Origin: CALDTK01 sp965215215
GTDB lineage: Bacteria; Bacteroidota; Bacteroidia; Chitinophagales; Saprospiraceae
Length of the DNA stretch: 64,000 bases
Direction of reading: 5' to 3'
Assembly: GCA_965215215.1 (NCBI GenBank)
Contig: OZ244043.1
Span: 1,302,001-1,366,000, forward strand
A program made the position numbers and the translations under genes. Below are positions 52,606 to 62,600 of this stretch, piece after piece; position 1 is the stretch's first letter; each line of letters starts with the position of its first letter. The notes under the pieces are model-generated. The model was not told the origin of the DNA, searched no databases, and saw only the letters and a list, made by a program, of their open reading frames with translations.

Positions 52606-54063
52606 CTAGAGGGTTTTTAAGTACTCCACCACGGCACCGCGCTCATCGGCACTCAGATGATCGCCGTAAGTGTGCCCGCCGTTGTCGTAGCCGGGTAGCG
52701 TGGTATCGTACGTCCACTCGCCCCGTTTATTTTGTCGCGTCTCGTACATCCAACCGAGTCGCTCGTCGTCGTAGTCGCGCGGATCGCCCGAGCGCTCCCA
52801 GTAAGTGGGGCGGTTGTAACTGTCGAGCAGGTCGTGGATCGTGGGCACCGAGCCGTTGTGGAGGTAAGGCGCCGAGGCCCAGATGCCGTCGAGCGGCGGC
52901 GCCACGTAACCGGCTTCGGGCTCGAAGCGCGATCGCGGGAAGCTCGTCGCAAACCAGGAACGGTTGTACCACTCGGTGATCCCGCTCGTAACCGCGTAGC
53001 TGGCGTAGAGCGGATCGGTACGCACGGCATCCACGCTCAGCACCTTGTTCGGGTAGGTATCGTCCGAGCGATCGCCGCCGATCGCGCCGTAGTCGCCGTG
53101 GCAGCCGGCGCAAGTTTCGTCGAACACCAACTTGCCGCGCTCGGCGAGCCGCGTGTCTACCTCACCGCCGTACTTCGGTGGTTCGAGGGCGTTGAGCCAG
53201 GCCAGTACATCCACGAAGCGCCGTTGCGCGCGGCGGGCGTGGGCGGAGTCGGTGATCCCGAGCACGCTCGCCTGAAAGATGAGCTTCGTCTTGTCGCCCC
53301 GCCCCACCGCCGTGTAATACAGCGAGTTGCGCTTGGCCACGTTCCAGAGCGGCGGAGTATCGGTGGCGATGTTGTAATCGTGAATACCGTAGGCCGGCTC
53401 CTCCACGTACTCGAGGCTCTGCGGGTCGCGGTGCCGCATGATGGTCTCGGCGATCCGCGCGGCCGGATTTACGCCGGGTTCGTTGGTTTGAGTGCCTTCG
53501 GCCATGGCGAGGAAGTACTTACCGAAGTCCTCGTACTGCACGTACTCGGGGTCGGTTTCGTCGTACTTGAGGCGCATGCGGGCGTTGAGCAGCTTCGCCG
53601 GCAGCACGAGGTTGCCCCGGTAATCGGCAAAGGAATTCCCGAGTCCCAAAATGGTATCCCCCGCCACCGCGCCGGCGTGGCAGGTGAAGCAGGTCCCGTT
53701 GACCACGTCGACCCCGCTCTCCGTTTCGAAGAACGCGATGCCGTGCGGGGTCACGAGGTTTGACTTCTCCAGGAACGCCGACGAATCCTTGTCGTAGGAG
53801 CCACGCAACAGACCTGCCGGCAGCCCCGAACCTACGTAAGCCCCGGATTTCATGTAGCTGAAGCCGAGATCGGGATCGCCCTGGGTCTGCTGAACCTCCT
53901 CCGCGATCACCTTGCTGCGCCAGCCGGTGTGCCGTACCCCTTCGGTCGTCAGCTCGCTGGATACCCCGCAGGCGGCGAGCGCTAAGAGCAGCGCGGCCGC
54001 CAACCACTGATTTTTGCGGGGCGGCTTCTGCCAAAACCTCGTTGTACCGAATCGGGGAAACAT
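52606..54063 (-). CDS. Dihaem c-type cytochrome lipoprotein
   Basis: Lipobox LALAAC (Cys32) after a basic leader. Two haem c sites: CFTCHA (Cys125, Cys128, His129) and CAGCHG (Cys318, Cys321, His322). The late APPLDGIWASAPYLHNGSVPTIHDLL is shared by dihaem cytochromes of the peroxidase/rubber-oxygenase-like group. Length 485. It may be a periplasmic electron-transfer or oxygenase enzyme; the substrate is not predictable. Confidence 0.82.
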   Translation of the reverse strand: MFPRFGTTRFWQKPPRKNQWLAAALLLALAACGVSSELTTEGVRHTGWRSKVIAEEVQQTQGDPDLGFSYMKSGAYVGSGLPAGLLRGSYDKDSSAFLEKSNLVTPHGIAFFETESGVDVVNGTCFTCHAGAVAGDTILGLGNSFADYRGNLVLPAKLLNARMRLKYDETDPEYVQYEDFGKYFLAMAEGTQTNEPGVNPAARIAETIMRHRDPQSLEYVEEPAYGIHDYNIATDTPPLWNVAKRNSLYYTAVGRGDKTKLIFQASVLGITDSAHARRAQRRFVDVLAWLNALEPPKYGGEVDTRLAERGKLVFDETCAGCHGDYGAIGGDRSDDTYPNKVLSVDAVRTDPLYASYAVTSGITEWYNRSWFATSFPRSRFEPEAGYVAPPLDGIWASAPYLHNGSVPTIHDLLDSYNRPTYWERSGDPRDYDDERLGWMYETRQNKRGEWTYDTTLPGYDNGGHTYGDHLSADERGAVVEYLKTL

Positions 54064-54159
54064 CGATCTGCTAACAGTATACCGGAACGCTGGATGCTGA
54101 CCTGACCGTAAAATTGCGGAAGGATAGCCGTAGCGCGCCAGCCCCCTCGCCGGCGACGC

Positions 54160-55026
54160 TCACGATGTGGGCTTGCGGCGGCGGCGCACGAGCCCCTCCT
54201 GCGCGACACTGCAAACCAGCTTCCCGGAGCTATCGAAAATGCTGGCCCGCGTGAAGCCCCGCGCCCCGTTAGCCTTCGGCGAGTCGATGCTGAAGAGCAG
54301 CCACTCGTCCACGCGCACCTCCTCGTGAAACCACATGGCGTGATCGAGGCTCGTTAGCATCAGGTCGGGGTAGCTCACCTCGCGCAGGTGCGGTACCACC
54401 GCCGTGGTGAGCAGGTGGTAATCGCTGGCGTAGGCGAGTACGGCCTGGTGCAAGCGCGGGTCGGTGGGCATGGCGCCGTTGGCCTTGACCCAAAATCGGA
54501 AGATGGGGGGATAGTCCTCCGGACGCAACAAGTCGAAGTCATCGACCGGGCGGATCTCGATGGGCAGCTCGCGCGCCAGGCGGGCGTAGAGCTGGGGGGC
54601 CCGTCCGCGGTAACGCTCCGCCTGCTGTACGGTGGTGGGGAGCCGCTCCGGGGCCGGTACGCCGGGCACCTCCAACTGATGCTCTAAACCTTCTTCGGCG
54701 ATGTGGAACGATGCCGCCGAGTTAAAAATGGCCTCCCCCTTCTGAACGGCGATCGCCCGGCGCGTGGTGAAGGATCGGCCGTCGCGGATTGCCTCTACGT
54801 CGTACACGATCGGCCGCGCGATGTCCCCCCCGAGGATGAAGTAGCCGTGCATCGAGTGCACCCGCCGCGCCGGATCTTCGACGGTGCGCGCGGAGGCCAT
54901 GAGGGCTTGCGCCAAAACTTGCCCCCCGAACACCCGGCCCCAGGGCGTCGGGAAAGATTGACCGCGAAAAAGTTTGTCTTCGAGCTGTTCGAGGTCGAGG
55001 AGTCGGAGGAGTTCGGGGAGCGTCAA
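54160..55026 (-). CDS. tesB: Acyl-CoA thioesterase II
   Basis: Double hot-dog fold enzyme that hydrolyses acyl-CoA. Seen: GRVFGGQVLAQALMAS, VHSMHGYFILGGD, SFTTRRAIAVQKGEAIFNSAASF in the first hot dog and HAMWFHEEVRVDEWLLFSIDSP plus ARGFTRASIFDSSGKLVCSVAQEG in the second, including the Asp/Gln/Thr-type residues of TesB. 288 residues, normal. The conserved GQVLAQAL phrase is encoded by a one-mismatch copy of the 14-mer, so that copy may reflect protein constraint. Confidence 0.92.
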   Translation of the reverse strand: MTLPELLRLLDLEQLEDKLFRGQSFPTPWGRVFGGQVLAQALMASARTVEDPARRVHSMHGYFILGGDIARPIVYDVEAIRDGRSFTTRRAIAVQKGEAIFNSAASFHIAEEGLEHQLEVPGVPAPERLPTTVQQAERYRGRAPQLYARLARELPIEIRPVDDFDLLRPEDYPPIFRFWVKANGAMPTDPRLHQAVLAYASDYHLLTTAVVPHLREVSYPDLMLTSLDHAMWFHEEVRVDEWLLFSIDSPKANGARGFTRASIFDSSGKLVCSVAQEGLVRRRRKPTS

Positions 55027-55093
55027 GGTGGAGCGGGCTTGCGTTTGGCGGCGAATGTAGCCGTACGGGCCTCCCGACGCCCAACTGGGCCTG

Positions 55094-55107
55094 GTTTTAG
55101 CGAAAGC
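55094..55107 (+). repeat. Dispersed 14-mer, exact (A form)
   Basis: Intergenic between the divergent tesB and START genes. Confidence 0.95.
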
Positions 55108-55196
55108 TGACGCTGAAAGTGACCGGCGACCAAACCGGTAGTAGCCCGCGCGCCGTTGCTTACGGGTAGCGCGTCCGCCGAATCTAGCTTCCTTAC

Positions 55197-55835
55197 ATGC
55201 CCCCTCTCTCCGCCTGCTTGCTCCCCATCGTAGCCCTGTTGGCGCAACCGGCCTCGGCGCAGGAGAACCCCAACCCCTGGGACAAGGTGAAGGACGCCGA
55301 CCGGATCCAGGTCTACGAGCGAGATTTTCCGGGTTCGTACATCCACGAGCTCAAAATCGTAATGGAGGTCGATGCGAGCGTCGACGAGATCCAAGCGCTG
55401 GCCAACGACATCCCCGCCTTCGAGGATTGGGTGTACAAATGCGTGGAGGCACGCGACCTCGGCGACGACCCCGAGGGCGGCTACTACTACACCCGCGTGG
55501 ATGTCCCCTGGCCGATGGACGATCGCGATCTCGCGGTACGGGTCAACGGGACCGTCGACGAATCGACGGGCGTATACACCTCGCAGTCCGTGGCCGTACC
55601 CGCCAGAGTGCCGGAGGTGGAGGGGGTGGTCCGGATGACGACCTACCAGGTGGAGACCACCTACGAGCCCCGCGCGGATGGTACCGGGACCACCATGACC
55701 TACGTGATGCACTCCGAGCCCGGGGGGAGTGTACCGGCCTGGGTGAGCAATCTATTCCTCGACAAAGGTCCGCTCACCAGCATGCGCCGCTTCCGCAAGC
55801 TGCTCGAATCCCGCAAGCGGGTGGCGGACGATTAG
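55197..55835 (+). CDS. Exported START-domain lipid-binding-like protein
   Basis: Signal peptide MPPLSACLLPIVALLAQPASAQ, then 190 residues of a START (SRPBCC) fold: GSYIHELKIVMEVDASVDEI, NDIPAFEDWVYKCVEARDLG, GYYYTRVDVPWPMDDRDLAV and the long C-terminal helix FLDKGPLTSMRRFRKLLES. The family binds hydrophobic ligands; periplasmic here. It lies 34 bp after an intergenic 14-mer region shared with the tesB promoter, and 60 bp before bshA. Confidence 0.85.
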   Translation: MPPLSACLLPIVALLAQPASAQENPNPWDKVKDADRIQVYERDFPGSYIHELKIVMEVDASVDEIQALANDIPAFEDWVYKCVEARDLGDDPEGGYYYTRVDVPWPMDDRDLAVRVNGTVDESTGVYTSQSVAVPARVPEVEGVVRMTTYQVETTYEPRADGTGTTMTYVMHSEPGGSVPAWVSNLFLDKGPLTSMRRFRKLLESRKRVADD

Positions 55836-55895
55836 CGCACGGCAGAACTCCTTTCGCGGCGACTGCGTTTGAAGCGCGTGCCCGTTGATTCGCCT

Positions 55896-57107
55896 ATGCC
55901 CGCCCTAACCGACCAACCGCTGCGTATCGGCGTAGTGTGCTACCCTACCTACGGCGGCTCCGGCGTGGTGGCTACCGAGCTCGGGCTCGGGCTCGCCCGG
56001 CACGGCCACCAGGTGCACTTCATCTCTTACCGTCAACCGGCACGTTTCAAGGGCTACGCTGCGAACGTCTACTTCCACGAGGTGGGATCGGTCGACTACC
56101 CCCTCTTCGAGTACCCCCCCTACGATACGGCACTCGCCTCCAAGCTGGTGGAGGTCGTGCAGCGCGAGTCACTCGATCTGCTGCACGTGCACTACGCCAT
56201 CCCGCACGCCACGGTAGCCTACCTCGCGCGTGAGATCTTGAGGTCGCGCGGCCTTCACGTACCCTTCGTGACGACCCTCCACGGCACGGACATCACCCTG
56301 GTCGGCCAAAACCCCGCCTTCAGTCCCGTCGTCGAGTTCGGGATCAACTCCTCCGACGGAGTCACGGCGGTATCCGACTCGCTACGCAACGATACCCTCG
56401 CCGCCTTCGACATCGGCACACCGATCGAGGTGGTGCCCAATTTCATCGACCTCGACCGGTTCCGCAAGGTCGACAAGGAGCACTTCAAGCTGGCTATCGC
56501 CCCGGACGGAGAACGCGTGGTCACGCACGTTTCCAACTTCCGGTCCGTGAAGCGCGTGGGCGACGTCGTTAAGGTATTCAAGCAGATCAACGAGGCACTC
56601 CCGAGCAAACTGCTGCTCATCGGCGATGGGCCCGACCGCTACGGCGTGGAGGAGTTGGTCGCGAGGTACGAGCTGCAAAACGACGTGCGCTTCCTCGGCA
56701 AACAGGACGCCATCGAGGAGTTGCTCGCCATCTCCGACCTGTTTTTGATGCCCTCGGAAAAGGAGAGCTTCGGGCTCGCGGCGCTGGAGGCGATGGCCTG
56801 CCAGGTGCCGGTAGTGAGTTCGAACGCCGGTGGACTGCCCGAGGTGAATGTCTCCGGCGAGACCGGCTTCCTCACTCCCGTGGGCGATGTAGACGCTATG
56901 GCCGCCTTCGCGATCCACATCCTCGGCGACGACGAGGTGCTCGCGGGCTTCCGCAAACGCGCTTTCGCGCAGGCGCAACGCTACGACATCGAGGTCGTGC
57001 TGCCGCTCTACGAGGCGGTTTACCGCAAGGTGCTACAGGGGGCGGGTGCCGAAGCCGCAGCGCTACCCGCCGTACGGAACCCTACAGGAGCCCTAGCCAG
57101 CTCTTAG
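55896..57107 (+). CDS. bshA: N-acetyl-alpha-D-glucosaminyl L-malate synthase (bacillithiol pathway)
   Basis: A GT4 glycosyltransferase joining GlcNAc (from UDP-GlcNAc) to L-malate, step one to bacillithiol, the major low-molecular-weight thiol. The start is the ATG at 55896 (MPALTDQPLRIG); nine upstream codons are open. Motifs: VCYPTYGGSGVVATELG, LHVHYAIPHA, TTLHGTDITLVGQ and SEKESFGLAALEAMACQVPVV. 403 residues with a short added tail. bshB and bshC are not in the window. Its 3' end overlaps the convergent GH3 gene by 26 bp. Confidence 0.92.
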   Translation: MPALTDQPLRIGVVCYPTYGGSGVVATELGLGLARHGHQVHFISYRQPARFKGYAANVYFHEVGSVDYPLFEYPPYDTALASKLVEVVQRESLDLLHVHYAIPHATVAYLAREILRSRGLHVPFVTTLHGTDITLVGQNPAFSPVVEFGINSSDGVTAVSDSLRNDTLAAFDIGTPIEVVPNFIDLDRFRKVDKEHFKLAIAPDGERVVTHVSNFRSVKRVGDVVKVFKQINEALPSKLLLIGDGPDRYGVEELVARYELQNDVRFLGKQDAIEELLAISDLFLMPSEKESFGLAALEAMACQVPVVSSNAGGLPEVNVSGETGFLTPVGDVDAMAAFAIHILGDDEVLAGFRKRAFAQAQRYDIEVVLPLYEAVYRKVLQGAGAEAAALPAVRNPTGALASS

Positions 57108-58227
57108 CCCGCAGTACGCGGTCTACGCTGCGGTAGATCTGCGCTCTGTAAGCTGCGTCCTCCGCCATGGCCGCGAGAATAGCGGCGTGCGTCCCGCGCT
57201 CGTCGGCGGGCATCAAGATCACGTCCGCTCCCGCGCGGCTCGCGCGCATCGGCGCATCGGGGTACTTCGTGGCGGCGGCCATCATGTTGAGTGCGTCGGT
57301 AACCACGATGCCTTCGTAGCCGAGCCTGTCGCGTACCAGATCGTGCGAGATCCGCCGCGAGAGGCTGGCGGGAATCCCGTCGGTAGCGTACTCGTTGTTG
57401 CGGATGTTGATGTGGCCCACCATGAGGCTCAACGGTTGGGCCTTCGCCAAAACCTGTTCGTAGACGCCGTACTCCTTCATCTCCCCGTCGATCACCACGG
57501 AGCCCTTGTGCGTGTCGCCGACCACGAGGCCGTGCCCGGGAAAGTGCTTGATGCAGGCCATGATGCCGTCGGCCTGGGTGGCGTCGATGTATGCCGCGGC
57601 ACGGTTGGCCACCGTATCGGGGTCGGAGCCGAAGCTGCGATTTTTGATGGCGGCGTTCTCGGTGCCGAGGTCGAGCACCGGCGCGAAGTTCCACTGGTAG
57701 CCGAGGTCGATCAGCACGGAGTCGATGGCGTGGGCCACGGCCCGTGCCTCGGCGTTGTCGCGCATATCGGCGGCGGGCGTCACGTCCGGTCCGCCGATGA
57801 TGCGACGGTACACCAGGCTCGGCTCGGCGTCGATGGAGAACCAGAGCGGGATGGGCGCCACCTCCTCGCCGACGGTGCGGACTTCGGCCACCTGGCTGCG
57901 GTGATCCTCGAGCTCGTTGGCGAGGTAGATCACGCCGCCCACGATGCCGTCGCGCACCAGGGCGGTCAGGGTATCCTGCGGTTTACCGAGGCGCCCGCCG
58001 GTGCTCACGAGCAGCTCCGCCACTCGCTCTTTATCGCTGAGTTTCGCGAAGGCAGCTTTAGCCGCACGTGCGTAGCTGGAGCTATCGCTTACGTACACCT
58101 CGCGGATCAGTCCTTCTTGACCAGGCACCATAGCGGCGGCAGCGTCGACGGTCGTTGCCGCTGCCTGCGATTGACAGGAGCTGTGGCTGAGCACAAACAG
58201 ACCGGCGAGGAAGAGAAGCTGTTTCAT
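57082..58227 (-). CDS. Glycoside hydrolase family 3 N-terminal protein (beta-N-acetylhexosaminidase-like)
   Basis: Lipoprotein-like signal (LAGLFVLSHSSCQS). A GH3 TIM barrel: IPLWFSIDAEPSLVYRRI, WNFAPVLDLGTENAAIKNRSFG, CIKHFPGHGLVVGDTHKGS (the NagZ-type His/Asp acid-base loop) and GIVVTDALNMMAAA with nucleophile Asp. 381 residues, without a second domain, so like NagZ. Periplasmic release of GlcNAc from peptidoglycan or chitin fragments is likely. A one-mismatch 14-mer (57440-57453) encodes VLAKA. Confidence 0.88.
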   Translation of the reverse strand: MKQLLFLAGLFVLSHSSCQSQAAATTVDAAAAMVPGQEGLIREVYVSDSSSYARAAKAAFAKLSDKERVAELLVSTGGRLGKPQDTLTALVRDGIVGGVIYLANELEDHRSQVAEVRTVGEEVAPIPLWFSIDAEPSLVYRRIIGGPDVTPAADMRDNAEARAVAHAIDSVLIDLGYQWNFAPVLDLGTENAAIKNRSFGSDPDTVANRAAAYIDATQADGIMACIKHFPGHGLVVGDTHKGSVVIDGEMKEYGVYEQVLAKAQPLSLMVGHINIRNNEYATDGIPASLSRRISHDLVRDRLGYEGIVVTDALNMMAAATKYPDAPMRASRAGADVILMPADERGTHAAILAAMAEDAAYRAQIYRSVDRVLRAKSWLGLL

Positions 58228-58289
58228 AAGCGAGTGGGAGTGGCTATACTACTGAGCGAGAATCCAGGCCAAAAGGTTGCAGAAGGGCC

Positions 58290-59474
58290 CTAACCGGCTG
58301 CCGCGAGTCGGCCTTCGCGCGTTACGTTACCCGCTGTTTTGGCGAAAGCCTGCGCGAAGTCGGCCTGGACGTCTCGTACGTCTTCGATACCTAAACTCAC
58401 GCGCACCAACCGCTCGGAAATACCTTCGGTGAGGCGCTGTTCGGCACTGATCGTCCGGTGCGAGGTGAGGTGAGGCGAGCACACGGTGGTGTCGACGCCC
58501 CCCAAGCTCAACACCGGCTGCACGAGCTGGAGGGCGCGCTGCAGGGCTACCGCATCGGTGCCCTCCGCGAGCTCGAAGCTGAGCATCCCGCCGAAACCGT
58601 GCATCTGTCGCTCGGCGAGGGCGTGCTGGGGGTGCGAGCGCAGTCCGGGATAATTAACGGTCGCAACCTCGCCGCGCCCTTCGAGCCACTCGGCGAGGGC
58701 TTGGGCGTTCGCGTTTTGCTGCCGCACCCGTAGGTTGAGCGTTTTTATGGAGCGCTCCAGGAGGGCGGCCGTTTGGGCCTCACAGCTGCCGCCGAAGTGC
58801 CTGGCTTTCGCCAAAACTCGTTCTACGTGCTCGGCGCTCCCACAGGCCACGCCCGCCGTTATGTCGGAGTGGCCCCCGAGGTATTTCGTGGCCGAGTGAA
58901 GCACTACGTCGATGCCCAAACGGTGGGGAGTTTGGTTGATCGGACTCGCGAACGTGTTGTCGATCATGCTGACCGCCCCCTCGCCGTGCGCCAGGTTCGC
59001 GACGGCTTCGATGTCGACGAGGTTGAGCTTCGGGTTCGAGGGCGTTTCGAGGTAAACGACGCGCGTGTTTTGGCGAAAGCCTTGCTCGAAATCGAGCACG
59101 GAGAGGCCGGCAGTGTAGGTAAACTCGATACCTAGCTCGCGCAAGTCGTGCTCGGCGAAGGAAGAGGTACCACCGTAGAGTCCGGTTTGGAGAAGTATGT
59201 GGTCGCCGGGCTTCAAGAACGCGAGCATCGTGGTGCTGATCGCGGCCATGCCGGAGCCGAAGAGTACCGCCGCTGCGGTGCCCTCGAGCGCGGCCACCTT
59301 CTCGGCTACGCGGCGCTGATTGGGGGTGTTGAAGTAGCGGGGGTAGCTGCGGTTTTCGTCGGCGAGGTAGCCGTAGGAGGTGCCGGTGTGTATGGGGCCC
59401 ACGGTGCTCTCCCGCTGAAAATCGGTGTGGCTGCCGGCGTGCACGCAGCGGGTGGCGAGGCGGTGTTCTTTCAT
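58290..59474 (-). CDS. PLP-dependent trans-sulfuration enzyme (cystathionine synthase/lyase family)
   Basis: 394 residues, Cys/Met-metabolism PLP family. The Schiff-base lysine lies in HSATKYLGGHSD. Others: AAVLFGSGMAAISTTMLAFL, YLETPSNPKLNLVDIEA, DNTFASPINQTPHRLG and LGGVDTTVCSPHLTSH. Gamma-synthase, gamma-lyase and O-acetylhomoserine sulfhydrylase cannot be told apart by eye. The gene is unusual in holding three exact copies of the 14-mer in three different reading contexts (AFAKT, VLAKA, GFRQN), with a fourth 38 bp upstream of its start. Confidence 0.9.
   Translation of the reverse strand: MKEHRLATRCVHAGSHTDFQRESTVGPIHTGTSYGYLADENRSYPRYFNTPNQRRVAEKVAALEGTAAAVLFGSGMAAISTTMLAFLKPGDHILLQTGLYGGTSSFAEHDLRELGIEFTYTAGLSVLDFEQGFRQNTRVVYLETPSNPKLNLVDIEAVANLAHGEGAVSMIDNTFASPINQTPHRLGIDVVLHSATKYLGGHSDITAGVACGSAEHVERVLAKARHFGGSCEAQTAALLERSIKTLNLRVRQQNANAQALAEWLEGRGEVATVNYPGLRSHPQHALAERQMHGFGGMLSFELAEGTDAVALQRALQLVQPVLSLGGVDTTVCSPHLTSHRTISAEQRLTEGISERLVRVSLGIEDVRDVQADFAQAFAKTAGNVTREGRLAAAG
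58336..58349 (+). repeat. Dispersed 14-mer, exact (G form)
   Basis: Inside the trans-sulfuration gene in opposite orientation to the gene, read as AFAKT. Confidence 0.95.
58804..58817 (-). repeat. Dispersed 14-mer, exact (G form)
   Basis: Inside the trans-sulfuration gene, read as VLAKA. Confidence 0.95.
59067..59080 (+). repeat. Dispersed 14-mer, exact (G form)
   Basis: Inside the trans-sulfuration gene in a third frame, read as GFRQN. Confidence 0.95.
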
Positions 59475-59511
59475 TTCGGAAGAGTAAAGTAGGTAGATCG
59501 GTAGGGCTCAG

Positions 59512-59525
59512 GCTTTCGCCAAAAC
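59512..59525 (-). repeat. Dispersed 14-mer, exact (G form)
   Basis: Intergenic, 38 bp upstream of the trans-sulfuration gene. Confidence 0.95.
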
Positions 59526-59676
59526 AAATTTATGGACCTAAAAGACCCTATAGTTACTGAGCTCGAGGAGGTGTGAGAATGTGCAGCAAGGGTCCAACAG
59601 GAGTTAGGCATCATTTCTGGCATAATGTAGGAACGCACGCCCGGCTAAACGAATAGGTTGGGCATCAAGCTACAGT

Positions 59677-62600
59677 ATGATGTGTACGTCCAGAACTTTC
59701 ACCTCCACGGCGGCAATCTGTCTGGTCCTCGGCGGCGGGACCCTAGCCGACGCCCAGGTTACGAAATATTTAATGCCGGCTACGAACACCGTGACCTGCT
59801 CGACGCCGGCCACGCTCGACGGGAACAGCCAGACCTACGTGCAGGGTAACGACGGCACCGGCAAGGAGGGCTCCACCTACTTTGCGGACGGCACCTCGCG
59901 GCCGGCCTACGATAAGATCAAAGTTTGGGTCGAAGATCCGACGGACGAGATCATCTACTTCGGTGCTACCGCGGCGGCTGGGTCGACGAACATCGAGTAC
60001 CGGTTCAAAGACCCTACCGGCGCGATCATCTACCAGGGTACCGTCGCCAGCGCCGTGGGGCAGCCCGGGTACATCGCGAGGGACCGGATACAGGCTTACC
60101 TCGGGCCAAACCAACTCGACGGCACGACCTGCGGCTACGACGCCGTCGAAGTGACCACCGCGGTGAGGGGTGAGCACACCCTCGAATTCCGCAATGCGGC
60201 CAACGATAAGGCTAAGTACCGGATGCACCCGGTAGACGTCACGGTGGGGCGCAACATCGCCGCGACCCCTTCGGCGGTAGATGGCCGCGTGTACGCCAAG
60301 CGCTGGCACCTGACCACCAACGACGCCACCAACGGCAACCACACGATCTTCCACACCTACACGCCCGACTCGGTGGTGGTGGCCTTCGACATGAACGGGA
60401 TGCAGCCCTGGGGCTTCGCGGTTAATTTCAACCGCTTCGGCTCCGACAACACGGGCAACCTCGAGGAGGATCGGCGGTCGAATGCGGATCAAGATTCACC
60501 GGCGGAGTACCCCGTGTTCCTCACCAATCCCGACCTCGCCGTGTGGCCGAACCCGGCGCCGATCGCGTTTTCGATCTCGAGCTTCAACGAGTGCAAAACC
60601 GGGAGCTTCTACTGCGTCAACATCGCTTCGAACCGGGAGACGCAGTACAACGTATACCTCGACCTCGACGGTTCCGGCGCTTACGAGCAGGACGGACGGG
60701 ACGTGGTCTTCCCTTACCGCACCGTCTCTCCCGGCGACAACTGCATCCCCTGGGACGGTCGCGACAATTTCGGGGCCGAAGTCCCGCAGGGAAGCGGCGG
60801 CAAGGTGATCGTCGAGATGCTCGCCGGCCTCACGCACTTCCCGGTGTGGGACGCGGAGATCGTACCGAACGGATTTAACGCCTCCATTGCGCGGCCGCTC
60901 GGCCTAGACGCTCCGAAGCTCTACTGGGACAATACGAAGCTGAAGGAGGCAAAGCCCATCGCCCCGAGTACGGTGAGCAACTACGACGGGTGTACCGGCA
61001 ACTGTAACGCCTACACCGGCTCCAACAACGAAAACGTGAACACCTGGGTGGCTACGGTTGCCAAGACGGCGAACCGGGTGTTTACCCTCAACGGGATTTG
61101 CGACAGCGACGCCGACGGGATCGCCGACGACGTGGACCAGGACGACGACAACGACGGCATCTCCGACGAGCAGGAGGGTTTAGTGACGACTACCATCAAC
61201 GTGGAGAAGTACGTGAGCCAGATCACCAACAGCTCCGCCACTAGCCCTACCCGCGTGGTGGGTGCCCCCGACGGCTATGCAGCCCGCCTCAACGCTTCGA
61301 ACTTCGTGAGCGTACAGCTGGTCACCGCTGTCCCCGCCGGAGGAACTTTCGACGTTATCTACTCGGCGAGAAACGCGGCCGACGAACTTCGGGTGGAAGC
61401 TTGGAACGGGAGTGCCTGGGTGACGATCGCGACCCTCACCGGCGTAGCGGGCAACGCACTGGTACCGAGACCGGTAGCGATGTCGGGCGGGTTCAGTTCG
61501 AACCGGTTTCGGCTCACGTCGAATGCAGCCGGTATGCGGCTTGACGCCCTCGCCTACGGTCAGCCCGTATCACAGAGCACCGCCCCCGACTCGGACGGCG
61601 ACGGCTTGGCCGACCCGTACGACCTCGACTCGAACGGTAACGGCATCCCCGACCTCATCGAGGCCGGTGGTACCGACACCGACGGCGACGGCCGCGTCGA
61701 CGGACTAGCTGCTAACGGTAGCATTCCCGCTGGCCAGGACGCCGACGCCGACGGTTGGATCGACGCCCTCGACGATACTGACGGCCAGGCGGGTACACCG
61801 ATCGACATCGCGGCCGATCTAGACAGCGACGGGGTGGTGAACTACCTCGACCTCGACGACGACCAGGATGGCCTGTCCGACCTGATGGAGGTCGGCGGCA
61901 CCGATGTCGACGGCGACGGTCGCCTCGACACGCCCTCCGACGCCGACGGCGATGGCCTCGCCGATGAAATCGACCCCACGGACGGACTCGCCGCCGGCTC
62001 CGGAGCGCCCCATTTCACGACCGCTGCCGATGGCAACGGCGACAACCTACCCGACACCCCGTGCAGCACCTGCGACTTCGACGGCGACGGATACGCCGAT
62101 TACGCCGACCTCGACTCCGACAACGACGGCATCCCCGACTCTATAGAAGGCGGAGAGGATGCCGACGCCAACGGCGTTATCGCCGGCGACGACGCGAATA
62201 GCGATGGCCTAATCGACGGCAATCTCGGACTCCAACCGCGCGACACCGACGGCGACGGACTCCGTGACGCAGTGGACCTCGACGCCGACGACGACGGCAT
62301 CGTCGACAACACCGAGGCTTTCGGAACGGGAGCCTACACAGTCCCGAGCGGCACCTACGACGCCGACGGACTCGACACCGCCTACGACGGTGCCGCCGGT
62401 GCCCACGGCGGGTCGACAACGATACCCGTAGACACCGACGGCGACGGACTCGCCGACTACGTCGACCTCGATTCGGACGACGACTCTAGCCCCGACGCGG
62501 TCGAAGGACACGACACCAACGGCGACGATGTCGTCGACGGGAGCGATAGCTCGCCCGCTAACACCGGTGCTCCAACAGGTTTCGACGCCGACCGGGATGG

